DNA from: Amoebophrya sp. A120
Lineage: Eukaryota > Sar > Dinophyceae > Syndiniales > Amoebophryaceae
DNA length: 64,000 nucleotides
Assembly (NCBI GenBank): GCA_905178155.1
Contig: CAJINV010000007.1
Coordinates: forward strand, 2,647,151 to 2,711,150
Reading direction: 5' to 3'
Below the pieces are notes generated by a model. That model was not told where the DNA came from and did no database searches. It saw only the letters and a program-made list of their open reading frames with translations. Position numbers and translations under genes: made by a program. The first letter of the stretch is position 1. Each line of letters begins with the position of its first letter. Below, piece after piece: positions 22,041-32,966 of the stretch.

Positions 22041-25000
22041 GAAAATATCTGGCCCAAAAAACATCCCGGATTTGTCCCGGATCCGGGGAAATCTCGGGAG
22101 GGGCCCAAACCTTCGGACGGCAGCATGGGCCCGGGTAGAGGCGGCCGGCAAAAGCCCTGCGGGGGCGGGGCGCGCGCGGGGCGGCGCGCTTGGCCGGCAG
22201 CCGGTGGCGCAAACGGTGGGGCGGGGTCCGCGGCCGAGGCGGCCACCACTATGAGGCAGCTCAGCCAGGTGGCGCAAGTGCTTGCGCTACTTGCGGGCGC
22301 CCAGTTTTTACTGATGCTTTGGGTGTTGTCTGAAGGGGCCCCCTGCCATCGCAACAATTTAGGGCAATGACTGCGCCTCTTGGCGGGAATTCGCACAGTC
22401 GCTGTACTTTCTGAATGCGAAGCGATGACTTGAGCCGCCCCAGGGTTCATACCGACCAAACGCAACTATTTGTGTGCTCGTGCAAAAAAAATTTTCGGAT
22501 CCTAGTCGGCGGCTCCGGTTTTCCTCCCTAAGATTCTCCGCCAATTCATTTGCCAATTGTTCGTCCGCGGTGACCAAACCGCCACCGAGCATCAAAAACG
22601 CGGGCGCGTAGTCGTTTTCGTCCACTTCCTGAAATGCGCTGGCGATCGTCTCGGCGGTTTGCCCGTCGATTGCGATCTCGATTTTCTGCTCCTGCTCGGC
22701 CCGCCAGTCCTCATACTCGTCGAGCTCCATGTTGCGAAGCGCACGGAGACGCGCCTGGGTGCGCAGTTCGCCGGCCAAAGGCTTGTACAGGGAAACCTGA
22801 TGATTATTTTTCTGACCGTGATCCTTCACAATTTTATCGATGGTTGATTCTTTGGGCAACAATATTTTTTGGAGAGATCAACTACAAACAAAGCTGCTAT
22901 CTTTCTTTACTTCTATGAAACGCATAATATGGCAACTTCTCATTACCAGCCGCCCCTTTTCTTCGAGCGCGACTGCGTCTATCGCCTCCTCGTCTAACAG
23001 TTCTCCCGTTCCGGTTGCGATCGTCCACAGCGGTAGGATCAGTGGCCACAGCATCAGCAAACTGACAAGGACGAGAAATAGTTGGCACAGCACGTGAAAA
23101 CTAGCGGAGGGGAACGTGTACCACGGGGCAGCGGCGTAGTCCTTCTCGTGATCATCCACCGCTCCGCCGGCTGCAGTGTTGTCGAAAAACAAGGCGAGGG
23201 TTAAGCAGATCGCGTAAAACACGATCTGGAACCAGAACGCCAACTGCAGCGGCTGCAGAATGTTCAGGGGTCCCTGCCGGGAGAACCAAAACAGGCTCTC
23301 GTGTTTTGAGGGATGGATGGTGCCATGAAAATACTTCGCCAAGCCGCACATCGCCGTCTTCCGGATCTTTTTAAAGGGCCTGGTGAGGTACTTCGGCTGT
23401 TGTGCTTGGTTGTTCCAATAGAACTCATCAAAATCTTTATTCCTGTTCTTATTCCCCTGTGGGGGGAGGTTCGTCGGCAAAAGCCACCGGTTAACTTTCC
23501 GGAGGTGTCGGTAAACGCCGAACAGCGTGAGTACGATGAGAAACTGGCCGAGGGTGGTAATGTCGAGGAGGAGAACCCTGCCGCTCACGTAAGTTTTTGC
23601 ACTGTTGTTGTTTCCGCTGCCGGCGATAACGGCTGTGGCACCCCCCGCAATCATGGCTACTACCTTCTGCCACAGCTCGGCCAAAAGCGTGAAGAGGATC
23701 CCGTACAGGAGCAGTAAGAAAGGCGGAATGTGGATCAAATCGATCAGCAAATTTTGCATCAAATGCCGGCGCAGGTACTTGTGAAAGGGAAACACCTCGG
23801 GGTGGGGCCGCAGGTTCAGATGTTGTGACGCTGATGGAGACGCTGTACTTGAATTTGTCCCGCCACCAGCACCAGTTTCACCTCCTTGTTTGTCACCCCT
23901 GTCCGCGAGCACTAGTTCCTGGGAATACGGGTAGAAGAATTCCCGTCTCGTGCAGTGATACTCCAGAACTCTCTTGACAGACACGTAGTCCTTCACAGGG
24001 GTAGCTTTTCCCATTTTTTCGTCGAAGAGATGGGGGACCCAGGTCTGTTCCACCAACCGCCACTCGCAGTTTTGCCTCGTGGCGAGAAGCAAGACCGCAA
24101 ACACCATGAAGAAGTAAAAGCCATGGAAGGCGGTCGCGAAGAAAATGATCGTGCGGGTGACATCAGGCACAGACGCCTCGTTTGTCGTTGAGTCAACTGC
24201 CACCCGTTCTCCCGAAGTGGCACTCGTGAGAAAATTTCTAGACTTGAAATGTGAAAACGCGTGACTGTCGCTGTTCAGAATGATCAGAGTTGCAAACACC
24301 AAAATCGTGAACGGAAAGATCGCGGAGCAGCTGGCGCGCAAAACGTCGAGCAGCGCTGCGTGGCCGGAGCTCTTCAACTTTTCGGAAATCTTCATCTGCA
24401 GCTCTCGGAGCACAACGAAGAGAATCACGACGCAGAAAATCAGGAGAGCAAGTTTCTCACCACGAATGAAGTTGTTGTGAATGTTGCTGGTGGTGTCAGC
24501 CGCGGCCTGGGGCTTTCCGGAAGCGCCTGGTTTGTTTCTCTCGTCGTCGCCAGCTTCCTTGCTTTCGTCATCTGCATTCGTCTTCGATGCTTCTCGTTGT
24601 GCTGACTCAGGGGCTTGATCCTTTTCTGCTGATTGTGGTGCGTTTTTTCTATCTTTTTCTGTATCCTTTTCGTCGCCAACCATGTCAACATCACCTTGGC
24701 TTGGGGGTCTCTCCGTGCTCGATTTCTTCTCCGACATGGTCGTCTTCGTCTCGACCGTCAGCGCCAAGAAGCTGCTTGAGAAGCTCGTCGTTTGACTCTC
24801 CGCGGCACCCTCCTCTACTGCGTCCGTCATGCTGCCACTCTCGTCAATCGCGGCCTTGAGCCGCGAACTTTCCGACGCAGTCGCGGCTGCCGGCACTGGC
24901 GCTGCAGCAGCTGCACCTCCACCGGGTTTCGGCTTTCGAAAACTGGTCTTCTTGAAACCGCTCGTCATGCTCTTCCGGGTTGCACTAGAGGGGTGCAGGG

Positions 25001-25418
25001 ACAGAACCGCGGCCAGGGGGTGTGACGAAGAAGACGGCTCTGATGTGGATGAGTCCGGTGCAGGCTGCGAATCTTTCTCCGCTGCTGCGCTCGCCACTGA
25101 ATTGGTCGTGCCGCTGCGGAGATTTGTCTTTGTAGAAAGTGCTGCCATACGCTCCTTTCCGGAGTGCTGCTCGTGTTCTCGCCATTTGAACGTAAACGCT
25201 GCTCCAGAAACACCCTTCGCATTTTCGATCCTGTCCACGACAAGTTTTGAAACGACCACGACCCAGAGGAGAACCACCGTCGCCACGACGGTTGGCGTGA
25301 AAAACGTTTTCTTCAGCTTCTGGATGCCGACAGAGAGCTTGGTGGGAACTGCTGGGGTGGGGCTGCTCATGGTCGTGGAGTCGTCTTCGTTCTGGCCCTC
25401 TGGTCTTTGAGCTAGCAT
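19264..25418 (-). CDS. MLO-like polytopic membrane protein A, 3 exons
   Basis: Exons 25418-22947, 22796-22533 and 21177-19264 join in frame to 1549 residues. Hydrophobic segments lie near residues 42-62, 321-342, 363-384, 423-447, 555-582, 614-636, 720-745 and 775-800. The last seven fit the seven-helix MLO family in spacing. Matching motifs: FPFHKYLRRHL before the fourth MLO helix (MLO: F-x-F-x-KY-x-x-R), and HESLFWFSRQGPLNIL before the sixth (MLO: FWF-x-x-P-x-x-L). After LWPLILPLWTIATGTG comes a long cytosolic tail with degenerate EF-hand-like segments (LRDIDRIFRLV; ISVSHLAMWLTQFL) and a Ser/Pro/Asn-rich disordered end. An extra N-terminal helix and a roughly 250-residue low-complexity linker precede the core. 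MLO proteins are calcium-linked membrane proteins. MLO homology is by eye. Confidence 0.65.
21178..21440. mobile_element. Introner-like element, family A, intact locus
   Basis: A 263-bp element starts TATCAAATG and ends GCATTTGATA. It is flanked by AGTTT at 21173-21177 and 21441-21445. It abuts the 1,087-bp inverted-repeat element at 21446. Removing both, plus one AGTTT, joins GAG-AAT to AAA-CTG-CGG on the minus strand (A-E-N-K-L-R-E-Y), in frame. Confidence 0.88.
21446..22532. mobile_element. 1,087-bp non-autonomous element with about 80-bp terminal inverted repeats
   Basis: The left end reads CTTAGGGAGGAAAACC and the right end GGTTTTCCTCCCTAAG. The inverted match extends about 80 bp with only a few mismatches (21446-21525 against 22453-22532). 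The interior becomes very GC-rich (about 21700-22250) and contains an imperfect tandem repeat with units sharing CGTCCCCCGCCTACA (near 21811 and 21977). There is no transposase frame. It sits inside the second intron of MLO-like gene A. No clear target duplication is visible. Confidence 0.85.
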
Positions 25419-26192
25419 TTTGCCTGTAGCGTTGCTGCGTCGTTACATTAGTAGTACGCACTCAGGATATTTTCACAATTTTCAACAAGTCGCAAATGTT
25501 CAATCAACGTCCACGACAGCTTCCGGTCATTTTATACTTTTAGAAGTTGGTGCGAATACTATACAACACACGAAATGATAAACGAGCGTAGGCACGAAGG
25601 GGTCGAAAAAAGCGAGGATGAGGAAACGATAACGAAAGCGATCTCGTAGTAGAGAACTAAAAGCGAAAATCCGAATGCGATGGGTGAAGCAAATACGATG
25701 AAGATGACGACTGCCCCAGATGCCTAAACGATAGATGGGAGCCACCCCCGACAAACTAGGAACTCCGATGGATGCAGGAACAAACGATATTTCAAGAACC
25801 TCTCCTCACTCACAGCGCATCCTTCGCGGTCCAGGATGAACGCACAAGATTTCAGTCAACTTCTCTGCGCGAACGAACAAGCAATCGATGTCTGCGTGGG
25901 CGTGAAACGGCACTATTGCGAGGTGGCCTCGACCCGTCTAGACTTTTTCTTTGTCAGTGATCATGGTCTAATCTTCCATTACTAGACGAAACGGACGAAA
26001 GCCACGAGAAGTTACAGAGTTCATCTACAGGTTCTCGGAACATTCACGTACACAAACGCGACTACATAATTCATTGCCATTTACTATGAAACTACAGCCG
26101 AATTTTTTGTATTTGTTCCGTGCATCTTACAAACATTCATAAACTAACATTGAACATGTTTTTTATCTATCATCGGTCGTTGCATCGCAGCA
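25419..26192. other. Intergenic region, nothing recognised
   Basis: About 0.77 kb between the MLO-like gene A start and the end of the PDZ-protein gene. It has short frames only, with no repeat or RNA signal. Confidence 0.5.
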
Positions 26193-29100
26193 CTAGTCCG
26201 ATCCATTGTTCTCCTCGGAAGATGATCCCCCTGTGGCGGAACTCCCCTTTCCCGGCGATTCATCCGCAAAAATCTTCGTGTTCCCAAACAAAGCGTAGTC
26301 GCTCGTCAACGAAGAAAACAGTCGCCCTGACGCAAAATCGTCCACCGTGTCCAAAACCCGCTCCCGCCACGCGGACCAAGATTCCGATTCGTCGTCAGCA
26401 GGAGCGGAATGCTCCTGCTTTTTTTGTTCTGGATTTAGCGTCCCGTTCCTTCTCGCCCCGGTACCTTCTTCGACTACATGCCCTCGAACGACAGGCAGAA
26501 AAGCAGTGGAGCTCGACTGCGCCAGTGAGCTTCCTGGAGTGAAGGCAGTAGAATTCGATCCTGCTGGCGGGTCCGCATCACCATTACCTCTTAGACTCCG
26601 CGTCCTCGTCGGCAATTCTATCTGCCTCCTCGGAGGCGCAAATCGCGCAAATGCTGGTGGTTCCAGGTCGTCCTCATGAGAAGAAGAATTCGACTGGTCA
26701 TTCGACAACAGGTCTAAATCACGCTGCAGGTTCTTAATGTCGGTCTCTAGTCTTTTTCCATTCAGAAACTCGGCGGTTTTTCCATGTCGCTGGAGTAAAT
26801 CTTGCGTGAAGAGGAAGTGGTGAGTTGAATCATTTTTCACATCGGTCTTCGTCACTTCTGCCGCATTGGTCGACGTGTGCGCTTGTGCAGAGAATTGCTC
26901 TTCGAGGAGGTGTTGTTCCTTCATCTCTTTCTCGAGGTCGATTGCGTGCCTAGTCGTACCGCTTTCATTTCCGTAGTAGGCGAAAACATTGCTCGGCTGC
27001 TGGGATTGTTCAGGAGCTCCTGGAGGTAGCGCCGGCGGTGCAGAAAATTCGTTTTGGTTGGATTCATCTTGTGCTACTGGTTCTAACTCTTCATTCTCTT
27101 CGAGCTCCTCCTCCTCTTCACCTCCGTAGCTGTCGTTTTGTTCTTCGGTTGCATCGTTGTACCCTGCGATTTGCACGTCGCGCTGCAATACCTCCTGTTT
27201 CTCCACTTCATCTCCGGATGAAACGCTCTCTGGGTACCCGCTGCTATCGTCTTCGTATTCAATTTCCTCTTCAGCCATGAGAGTATCGCCCTCCTCCACC
27301 TCAAGTTGAGCAGCAGCTTGAGCTTCCTCCTCTTCAGGGGCATTTACGACGTCCCCTGTGGCTGCAACACGCTCAGCATAAACTCCATCAGTAGCAACTT
27401 GAGCACGCTTCTGCTGCTCGGCGGGGCTCGACGTGTCGATCACCGCAGCAGCCGCAACGATTTCATGCTCCTCCTCGTCTCCATGAACAACCGGCGAGCC
27501 GCCAAGCCTGCTGCTACTTTTCTCATCCTCATCCCCTTCGAATCGATCCTCGGCCTCAGACAAATCTTCTGCTTCATCATTCGCTGCGCCAGGCTCATCA
27601 ACAAGGAAGTTTACCTTCCTATTCCTTTCGGAAGGGGAAGCAGACCTCACCACCACATCAGCGATTTTCGAAAACAGCGGGCTTCTATTCCCAACAACCT
27701 TTGAGGAGAGCGATCCCTTACTGCTGCTACTTGGCGAGCCTGCGAACACTTCGCCCTCGTCCTGATCATCTTGTTGGTCGATGAAATACTCGTCTTCGGC
27801 CTCCTGGTCTTGGTCGCCGAATTCGTCACCTGCTAAATTATCTTCCTCGAACAAATCCTCCGCATCTTCGATTTCGTCATTTTCGCCCTCACTTTTTCTC
27901 ACCCCGGCTTCACTTGACAACGGCTCCGGCGTGTCGGGGAACTCATCCTGCTCGAAGTTGATATCCTCTTCAACATCGTCTTGTTCACTACTGCTTCCGC
28001 TTGCGCCGACGACGTAGTCCGGGGAAAGTTGGTTCTCTTCTTGATGAGGTCCTGGCTGTGCATTTTGGAGTTCCTGTACTTCTGCTTCAGAATCCTCTCC
28101 CGCATCGTCCTCTACACCTACTAATTCTGCCTCGGAGTCGAATTCTTCTTCGACGTCTGCTGTTCTTTCTGCCGCTCGCTGTAGTTCGTCGTACCCGGAT
28201 GTTGAAGATGCGGAAAAATCGTCCTCTGCATAGTTTTCCGACTCCTTTATTCGCCTCTTGTAATGTTTCCCGGAAGCAATGTCTAGCGCTTTCATCCTAT
28301 TTCTGATCGCCTCGGCGGTCGTATGGCCACTGGCTCCAAAATTTTGTCCCCCAGAAGCAGCAGAATACGCAACACTGTTGTCCCGCAATTCCGCTAACGT
28401 TCCGTCAATCTGTTTCTTCAAAACCGCTTTCCTCGCGATCAAAGCACTCGCCGCATTCAGCTTCGCTTTCTCCATCGCAAGTCTCTCCGCTTCGAAAACC
28501 TTCTCTTTCTGCTTCTGAATCAAGTCCGCTTTTTCGTGTTGCTGCTCCAGCTCCTGCTGCAATTTCAGCATCGAGTCCTGCAACTTCTCCAGTCGCTGCT
28601 TCCGCTGCTCCTGCTCCATCACTTGCTTCACCGCCGTGGCGGTTTTTTCCGCCACGAACTCCGCGTGTTCCTGAATCACGGCCTGTTTGTACGATTCGGT
28701 CAGGGTCGGTTTTTCTTCAAAATCGTCACCCTCGTCTTGTTGTTTCTGTCTCCCCTTGCTACCCGCCCCACCAGTCCTTTCCGCGAACCTATCGCCGAGC
28801 CGCTCCAGAGATTGGATGATGGCAAGGGTTTTGTCCTGCGCCGAGATTGATTTTTGATCTGCAGCTTGTTTGGTCTTCGCCTGGGTTATCGCACGCGTTC
28901 CGCCCCTGTAGTTCGTCTTCGTCCGGGCTAGCAGCTTCTCCGCATTTTCGATTTCCAGAAGCTCAGTGTAGTACTTCTGAAAGTCTTCACGTTTTGAAGT
29001 CGAAAACTTTTTTGACAAATTCTCCTCCGCCTCTTTCAACCGTCCCGCAAGTCCGTCTTCCCGCAAGTCTTTGACCCGGGAGAGGATGCTTTCGAATTCG

Positions 29101-30731
29101 GTTCTTGCTCCGCTTGCATCTTCATTTCCATTTGGGCCTCCTGAGCCTGTTTGTTGATTCTGGTACAAAAAATTACTCTGTTGCAGATAGTTTCGCTGAA
29201 GCGCATTCAACGCCGAGGTTGGCAGCCTGGTCGTGCTCGTGTTTCTCGAATTCAGTGCGTAGCTTTTCGGCGCCCAGCGGTTTATCAAATCCGCCACCGC
29301 TTCGTCTTCTTCATCTCCTCCTGGATTCGTCGCGGCCCGCCACATTTCCGGGTGGAAGAGGGGCGACGTTGGGTTGTTCACAGTCCGGTCATCAATTGTG
29401 GTATCGTACTTTTCGTCCAAATTAGGAACGCCGAGGCTGCTCTCTTCCAAATGCTCCGAGGAGAATAGTAAACGAAACCGCCGGTCATTCACTTCCGCGG
29501 GGTCGTTTTTTAGCAGGTTGTTTACACGACCACCACCGGTGCTCCTGACAGAAAACTTCAGCTGGTCCTTCGCCTCCGCGAGCTCCCTGCGCATCGCAAT
29601 TTTCCATCCCTCGCGGTTAAAGTGGTCCCGGTCCTGGTCCAGGGCCTGCTGCATTTCAAAAGCCGTCTGCTGATCCACATGGCGACGATCGTTTATTGTC
29701 TTCATGCGGGTAGTTGTAGTTCGCCGGTCGTCATTGTACAATTCGTCGTGCAACACAACACCACCCGCACCTCCACGCTCATCTTCCTGGTCCAAAACCC
29801 CCCACTCCAGCGCTCTCGTTTTCACCAGATTCCGGCTCGCCGAATTGATCTGCTTCAACAGTAGCTCCGTTGGCGCGCCGTGCTCTCCGGTGGCGAGCTC
29901 GGTGAGGGATTTTTTCAAGTGCCGCTGCTGGAAATCTCCTGGCAGCTGGGCAGAAGCTCCTTCCCCTCCAGCTGCTGTTCCTCCAAAAATGTTGCCAAAC
30001 TTTGGCCCCACTACCATGTTCAACCGCGCCCGCTCCTGCTCCACAATCCCCGGCGGTAAAACACCCGGCGGCCGCAGGAGAAACAGCGTCAACGGGCGTT
30101 GGTGCAGGATCAGTTCCCAGTCGAACACCGTTTTCAAAGAATCCGCAGAAACTCTATCCCGATTCGTTTCCACGGAAATCAGCAGATCGCCGATCGCGAG
30201 GTGGTCGTACGCCCACCAACCCTTCTCGATGGTCACAACTTCGAGGTACAGAGGGCCTCCAGCTGCCTGGGCGCGGTGACGGCCTTTATTCGCCAATGTA
30301 CTGGTACCGGGCGCGCTGCGCTTTTGCACGGAGAACCCCAGTGGGGGTAGAACGTTTTCATTCACGTGGAGAAGCAAATCCTCGTAGTCGGAGAGTGGAG
30401 GGGGTTCTTTTGCCCGGACGTACTTGCCGTTGGCGTTGCCCTCCGTTGCTACCGCATCATCCTCGTAGGCGTAGTACCCGTCTCCCTCCCCGTCCTCTCC
30501 CTCGATCTCGGCACCAACATCTTCCCCTTCCTGCCCAGCATAGTCGTAATCTTCTTCGCGCCCAGCGTCAAAAAACGAAACCGGACCTGGGCCTACATCC
30601 TCCGTTGTTCCGTTTTGGTAATTGTCCTTCGGTGTCTGGTCGGTCAACAGAATTCCTCTCTTCACCTGCAACTCCGGGTCCCCGTCTTGTATTCGGCGGA
30701 GCAACACTTTCGACAACGGAGACTCGAACAT
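26193..30731 (-). CDS. Large acidic coiled-coil protein with N-terminal PDZ-like domain
   Basis: One uninterrupted 1512-residue frame from ATG at 30731 (MFESPLSKVLLRR), unusual here because it has no intron. Residues about 155-225 resemble a PDZ domain: YLEVVTIEKGWWAYDHLAIGD, then LLISVETNRDRVSADSL, ending LTLFLLRPPG. The G-x-G-D-L-L-x-V-x-x-x-x-V pattern matches the PDZ core. A coiled coil follows (about residues 680-790: KQVMEQEQRKQRLEKLQDSM and EKADLIQKQKEKVFEAERLA). Then comes a very acidic Glu/Asp/Ser region and a Pro/Ser-rich end. No membrane segment or signal peptide is seen. A scaffold role is an inference from architecture; the family is not recognised. Confidence 0.78.
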   Translation of the reverse strand: MFESPLSKVLLRRIQDGDPELQVKRGILLTDQTPKDNYQNGTTEDVGPGPVSFFDAGREEDYDYAGQEGEDVGAEIEGEDGEGDGYYAYEDDAVATEGNANGKYVRAKEPPPLSDYEDLLLHVNENVLPPLGFSVQKRSAPGTSTLANKGRHRAQAAGGPLYLEVVTIEKGWWAYDHLAIGDLLISVETNRDRVSADSLKTVFDWELILHQRPLTLFLLRPPGVLPPGIVEQERARLNMVVGPKFGNIFGGTAAGGEGASAQLPGDFQQRHLKKSLTELATGEHGAPTELLLKQINSASRNLVKTRALEWGVLDQEDERGGAGGVVLHDELYNDDRRTTTTRMKTINDRRHVDQQTAFEMQQALDQDRDHFNREGWKIAMRRELAEAKDQLKFSVRSTGGGRVNNLLKNDPAEVNDRRFRLLFSSEHLEESSLGVPNLDEKYDTTIDDRTVNNPTSPLFHPEMWRAATNPGGDEEDEAVADLINRWAPKSYALNSRNTSTTRLPTSALNALQRNYLQQSNFLYQNQQTGSGGPNGNEDASGARTEFESILSRVKDLREDGLAGRLKEAEENLSKKFSTSKREDFQKYYTELLEIENAEKLLARTKTNYRGGTRAITQAKTKQAADQKSISAQDKTLAIIQSLERLGDRFAERTGGAGSKGRQKQQDEGDDFEEKPTLTESYKQAVIQEHAEFVAEKTATAVKQVMEQEQRKQRLEKLQDSMLKLQQELEQQHEKADLIQKQKEKVFEAERLAMEKAKLNAASALIARKAVLKKQIDGTLAELRDNSVAYSAASGGQNFGASGHTTAEAIRNRMKALDIASGKHYKRRIKESENYAEDDFSASSTSGYDELQRAAERTADVEEEFDSEAELVGVEDDAGEDSEAEVQELQNAQPGPHQEENQLSPDYVVGASGSSSEQDDVEEDINFEQDEFPDTPEPLSSEAGVRKSEGENDEIEDAEDLFEEDNLAGDEFGDQDQEAEDEYFIDQQDDQDEGEVFAGSPSSSSKGSLSSKVVGNRSPLFSKIADVVVRSASPSERNRKVNFLVDEPGAANDEAEDLSEAEDRFEGDEDEKSSSRLGGSPVVHGDEEEHEIVAAAAVIDTSSPAEQQKRAQVATDGVYAERVAATGDVVNAPEEEEAQAAAQLEVEEGDTLMAEEEIEYEDDSSGYPESVSSGDEVEKQEVLQRDVQIAGYNDATEEQNDSYGGEEEEELEENEELEPVAQDESNQNEFSAPPALPPGAPEQSQQPSNVFAYYGNESGTTRHAIDLEKEMKEQHLLEEQFSAQAHTSTNAAEVTKTDVKNDSTHHFLFTQDLLQRHGKTAEFLNGKRLETDIKNLQRDLDLLSNDQSNSSSHEDDLEPPAFARFAPPRRQIELPTRTRSLRGNGDADPPAGSNSTAFTPGSSLAQSSSTAFLPVVRGHVVEEGTGARRNGTLNPEQKKQEHSAPADDESESWSAWRERVLDTVDDFASGRLFSSLTSDYALFGNTKIFADESPGKGSSATGGSSSEENNGSD

Positions 30732-32966
30732 CTTGATTGTTCTTCATCTGTTAAAATGGTTTCATTTTGATTTTTCTCAGCAGCTTCGTGGTCCACGCAA
30801 AAAGCTCTTTCAATTTCATCATCGATCACATTGGTTTTTGTATCAGCGGACAGCTCGTACCCAAAACAAACATGATGATCTTTCATCATGTTGCTTGTCG
30901 TTTGTCTCTCACATACATGATACTGTAGCCACTCAGACGGAATTTTATATGTGTTCGTCTGAATGATACCGCTCAAAACGTTCGCTGCTACCGAGGGCAG
31001 TTACAGTTTTGATGTTCCAATAAACGGTATTACTCCACAACTATCGGTCCACTCAAAGTCTTCAGAGTGAAAATCCACGAACCTCTGAAGCTGATCTTGA
31101 ACAGCCAACACCGCGATCATAGTAAAGGCGAGCAGCGCTCACACGAACCCGCAAGGGCAAGGCGGCTGCAGATTTGAAGTTGTGCATACTTCCATCACGC
31201 AGGGTAGCAGAGCATCGAAGTTTTATTTTTGCGAGTCAAGATAACCCATGACCTTTTATTCAGGTAAGCCTTTCTGTTTTTTGCCGCTTGCAATGCAAAG
31301 GAACAACATAATGTACAAACACAAGGAGACAGATGGATACAATACGAATGCTCGTATTTCTAAAAAAGTAGAGGTCGTTGACTCACTCACGACCTGCATT
31401 TAATTCCTACCGATACAGCAACCACGAAAAGCGGCACTGTGCGATAGAAGTGCAAAGCGTTTCCAACAAACCAAAGGGTAATCCTAATCGATAAAAACAT
31501 TTATAAGTATTACAACAGTTACTAGGTAGTGAGCGTAAAACATCAGTCTTTTTGTTTTTCTTTTTGTTTAATTGCAAAATAACAGTCAAAATGATCCAAA
31601 CAAGCAAAGCATTCAGTCCAAAGGACCATAAGTTTTCGTCGCGAGTACTAATAGACACTGGTAGAACTTGATGTTTCAGTCGCGTCGGTTCGCTTGTTTG
31701 CTGTGCGCTCTCTTGTATGCATTCTTGAAAACTGCCGACGCTTTTTTGATGGAAAAAAAACCAAGATGAAAGTAGTTGCAGGTAAGTCGTTGCGCTACAT
31801 CATCCATGTCGCCAGTGGGTCGCATTATTCATGAAAAGTGGAAGTATCATAATGAGAGAGTGCAAAAAAGTGGACAGAAAATCCGTCATTTTACTCAATG
31901 AGAAGAGACCTTACACCGAAGGTCAGACGGGAGCGATTCTGACTTGTTCTGCTACCACTACGAAACCCCTAAATAGATTGATACTTCCAGCACGCGCCAA
32001 AACTCTGCGAAACTACATAGCACCTACTTTATTGTATGAAAAACCACGAGAGATTGACATTGTGCAGTAGCGTCTTCCTCGCAACGGTTGATATTTGCAA
32101 CACTTGCATTTTTCGTTTTTCACCGTCAGTGTGAAGGAGACCGCTACTGAAGCCAAATCGTCATTTCTCTACCCGACGTAATTAGTGGTTGTGGTCCGGC
32201 GAACCAACGACAAGAACTGCCTCCTTCAAATAAAAATTCTTTCTCCAACCACTACATCGATAGCCTCCGGCTTGTGAACTTCTAAGTACTAACTTGACAA
32301 ACACAAAGCAAAAGTATGCGGAAGATGAGAGAGAGCATACAGCAAGCAACGCAGTGAAGGCTCTTCTGGTCCTCAGCATGTCACTTGACGGCTAGCTGGA
32401 GGCCGATGTGGGAAGCGCGATCGGTGTTTTAGGTCTATATAACTTTTATGGTAAGGGCAAGAGGCTGCAAATCGTTTGGTACTCATGGGGGTTTCTAGGA
32501 AAAGTATATTGTACATGCTGCCGACGTGACATTATTACAACTTTCGTCCTTCTTATGACTGCTGCTGGACGAGCATATCTTTAGGTTATTGAGGTTGATG
32601 TACTAACACTGAAGCTTCTATATTCTCGAATATGGCCGTCAAGACCCTTGGTCACAAATTCATCCGAGTCCTTAATTAGTTCTTGAGAAGGTTATTTTCA
32701 GTTCATTTTTATGCATGGTCACAAAAGCCTGTGACAGAACAACCTCGATCGTCATTTTTTGAATACCGCCTCTATTCATTGGATTTTTTGTTGCCTAGTA
32801 CATCAAGGTGTGGCAGTAGTTTAACTAGCATATAATCCTGCCCGTTTTTTATCTAGCAGAAAGCCAAGATGCGCACCAAATCCACGCCGCGCCAAGTCTT
32901 CGTTCTGTCTGATGCTCGAGCGCCGTGGTCTTCTACGTCCCTCCTCTCGACCGGGCCCACAAATGA
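30732..32966. other. 2.2-kb intergenic region, nothing recognised
   Basis: The longest stretch in the first half of the window without a supported gene. It is AT-rich, with scattered short frames on both strands (for example 31407-31658 minus, 31831-32070 plus) that lack domains. No inverted repeats or RNA genes were spotted. Confidence 0.5.
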
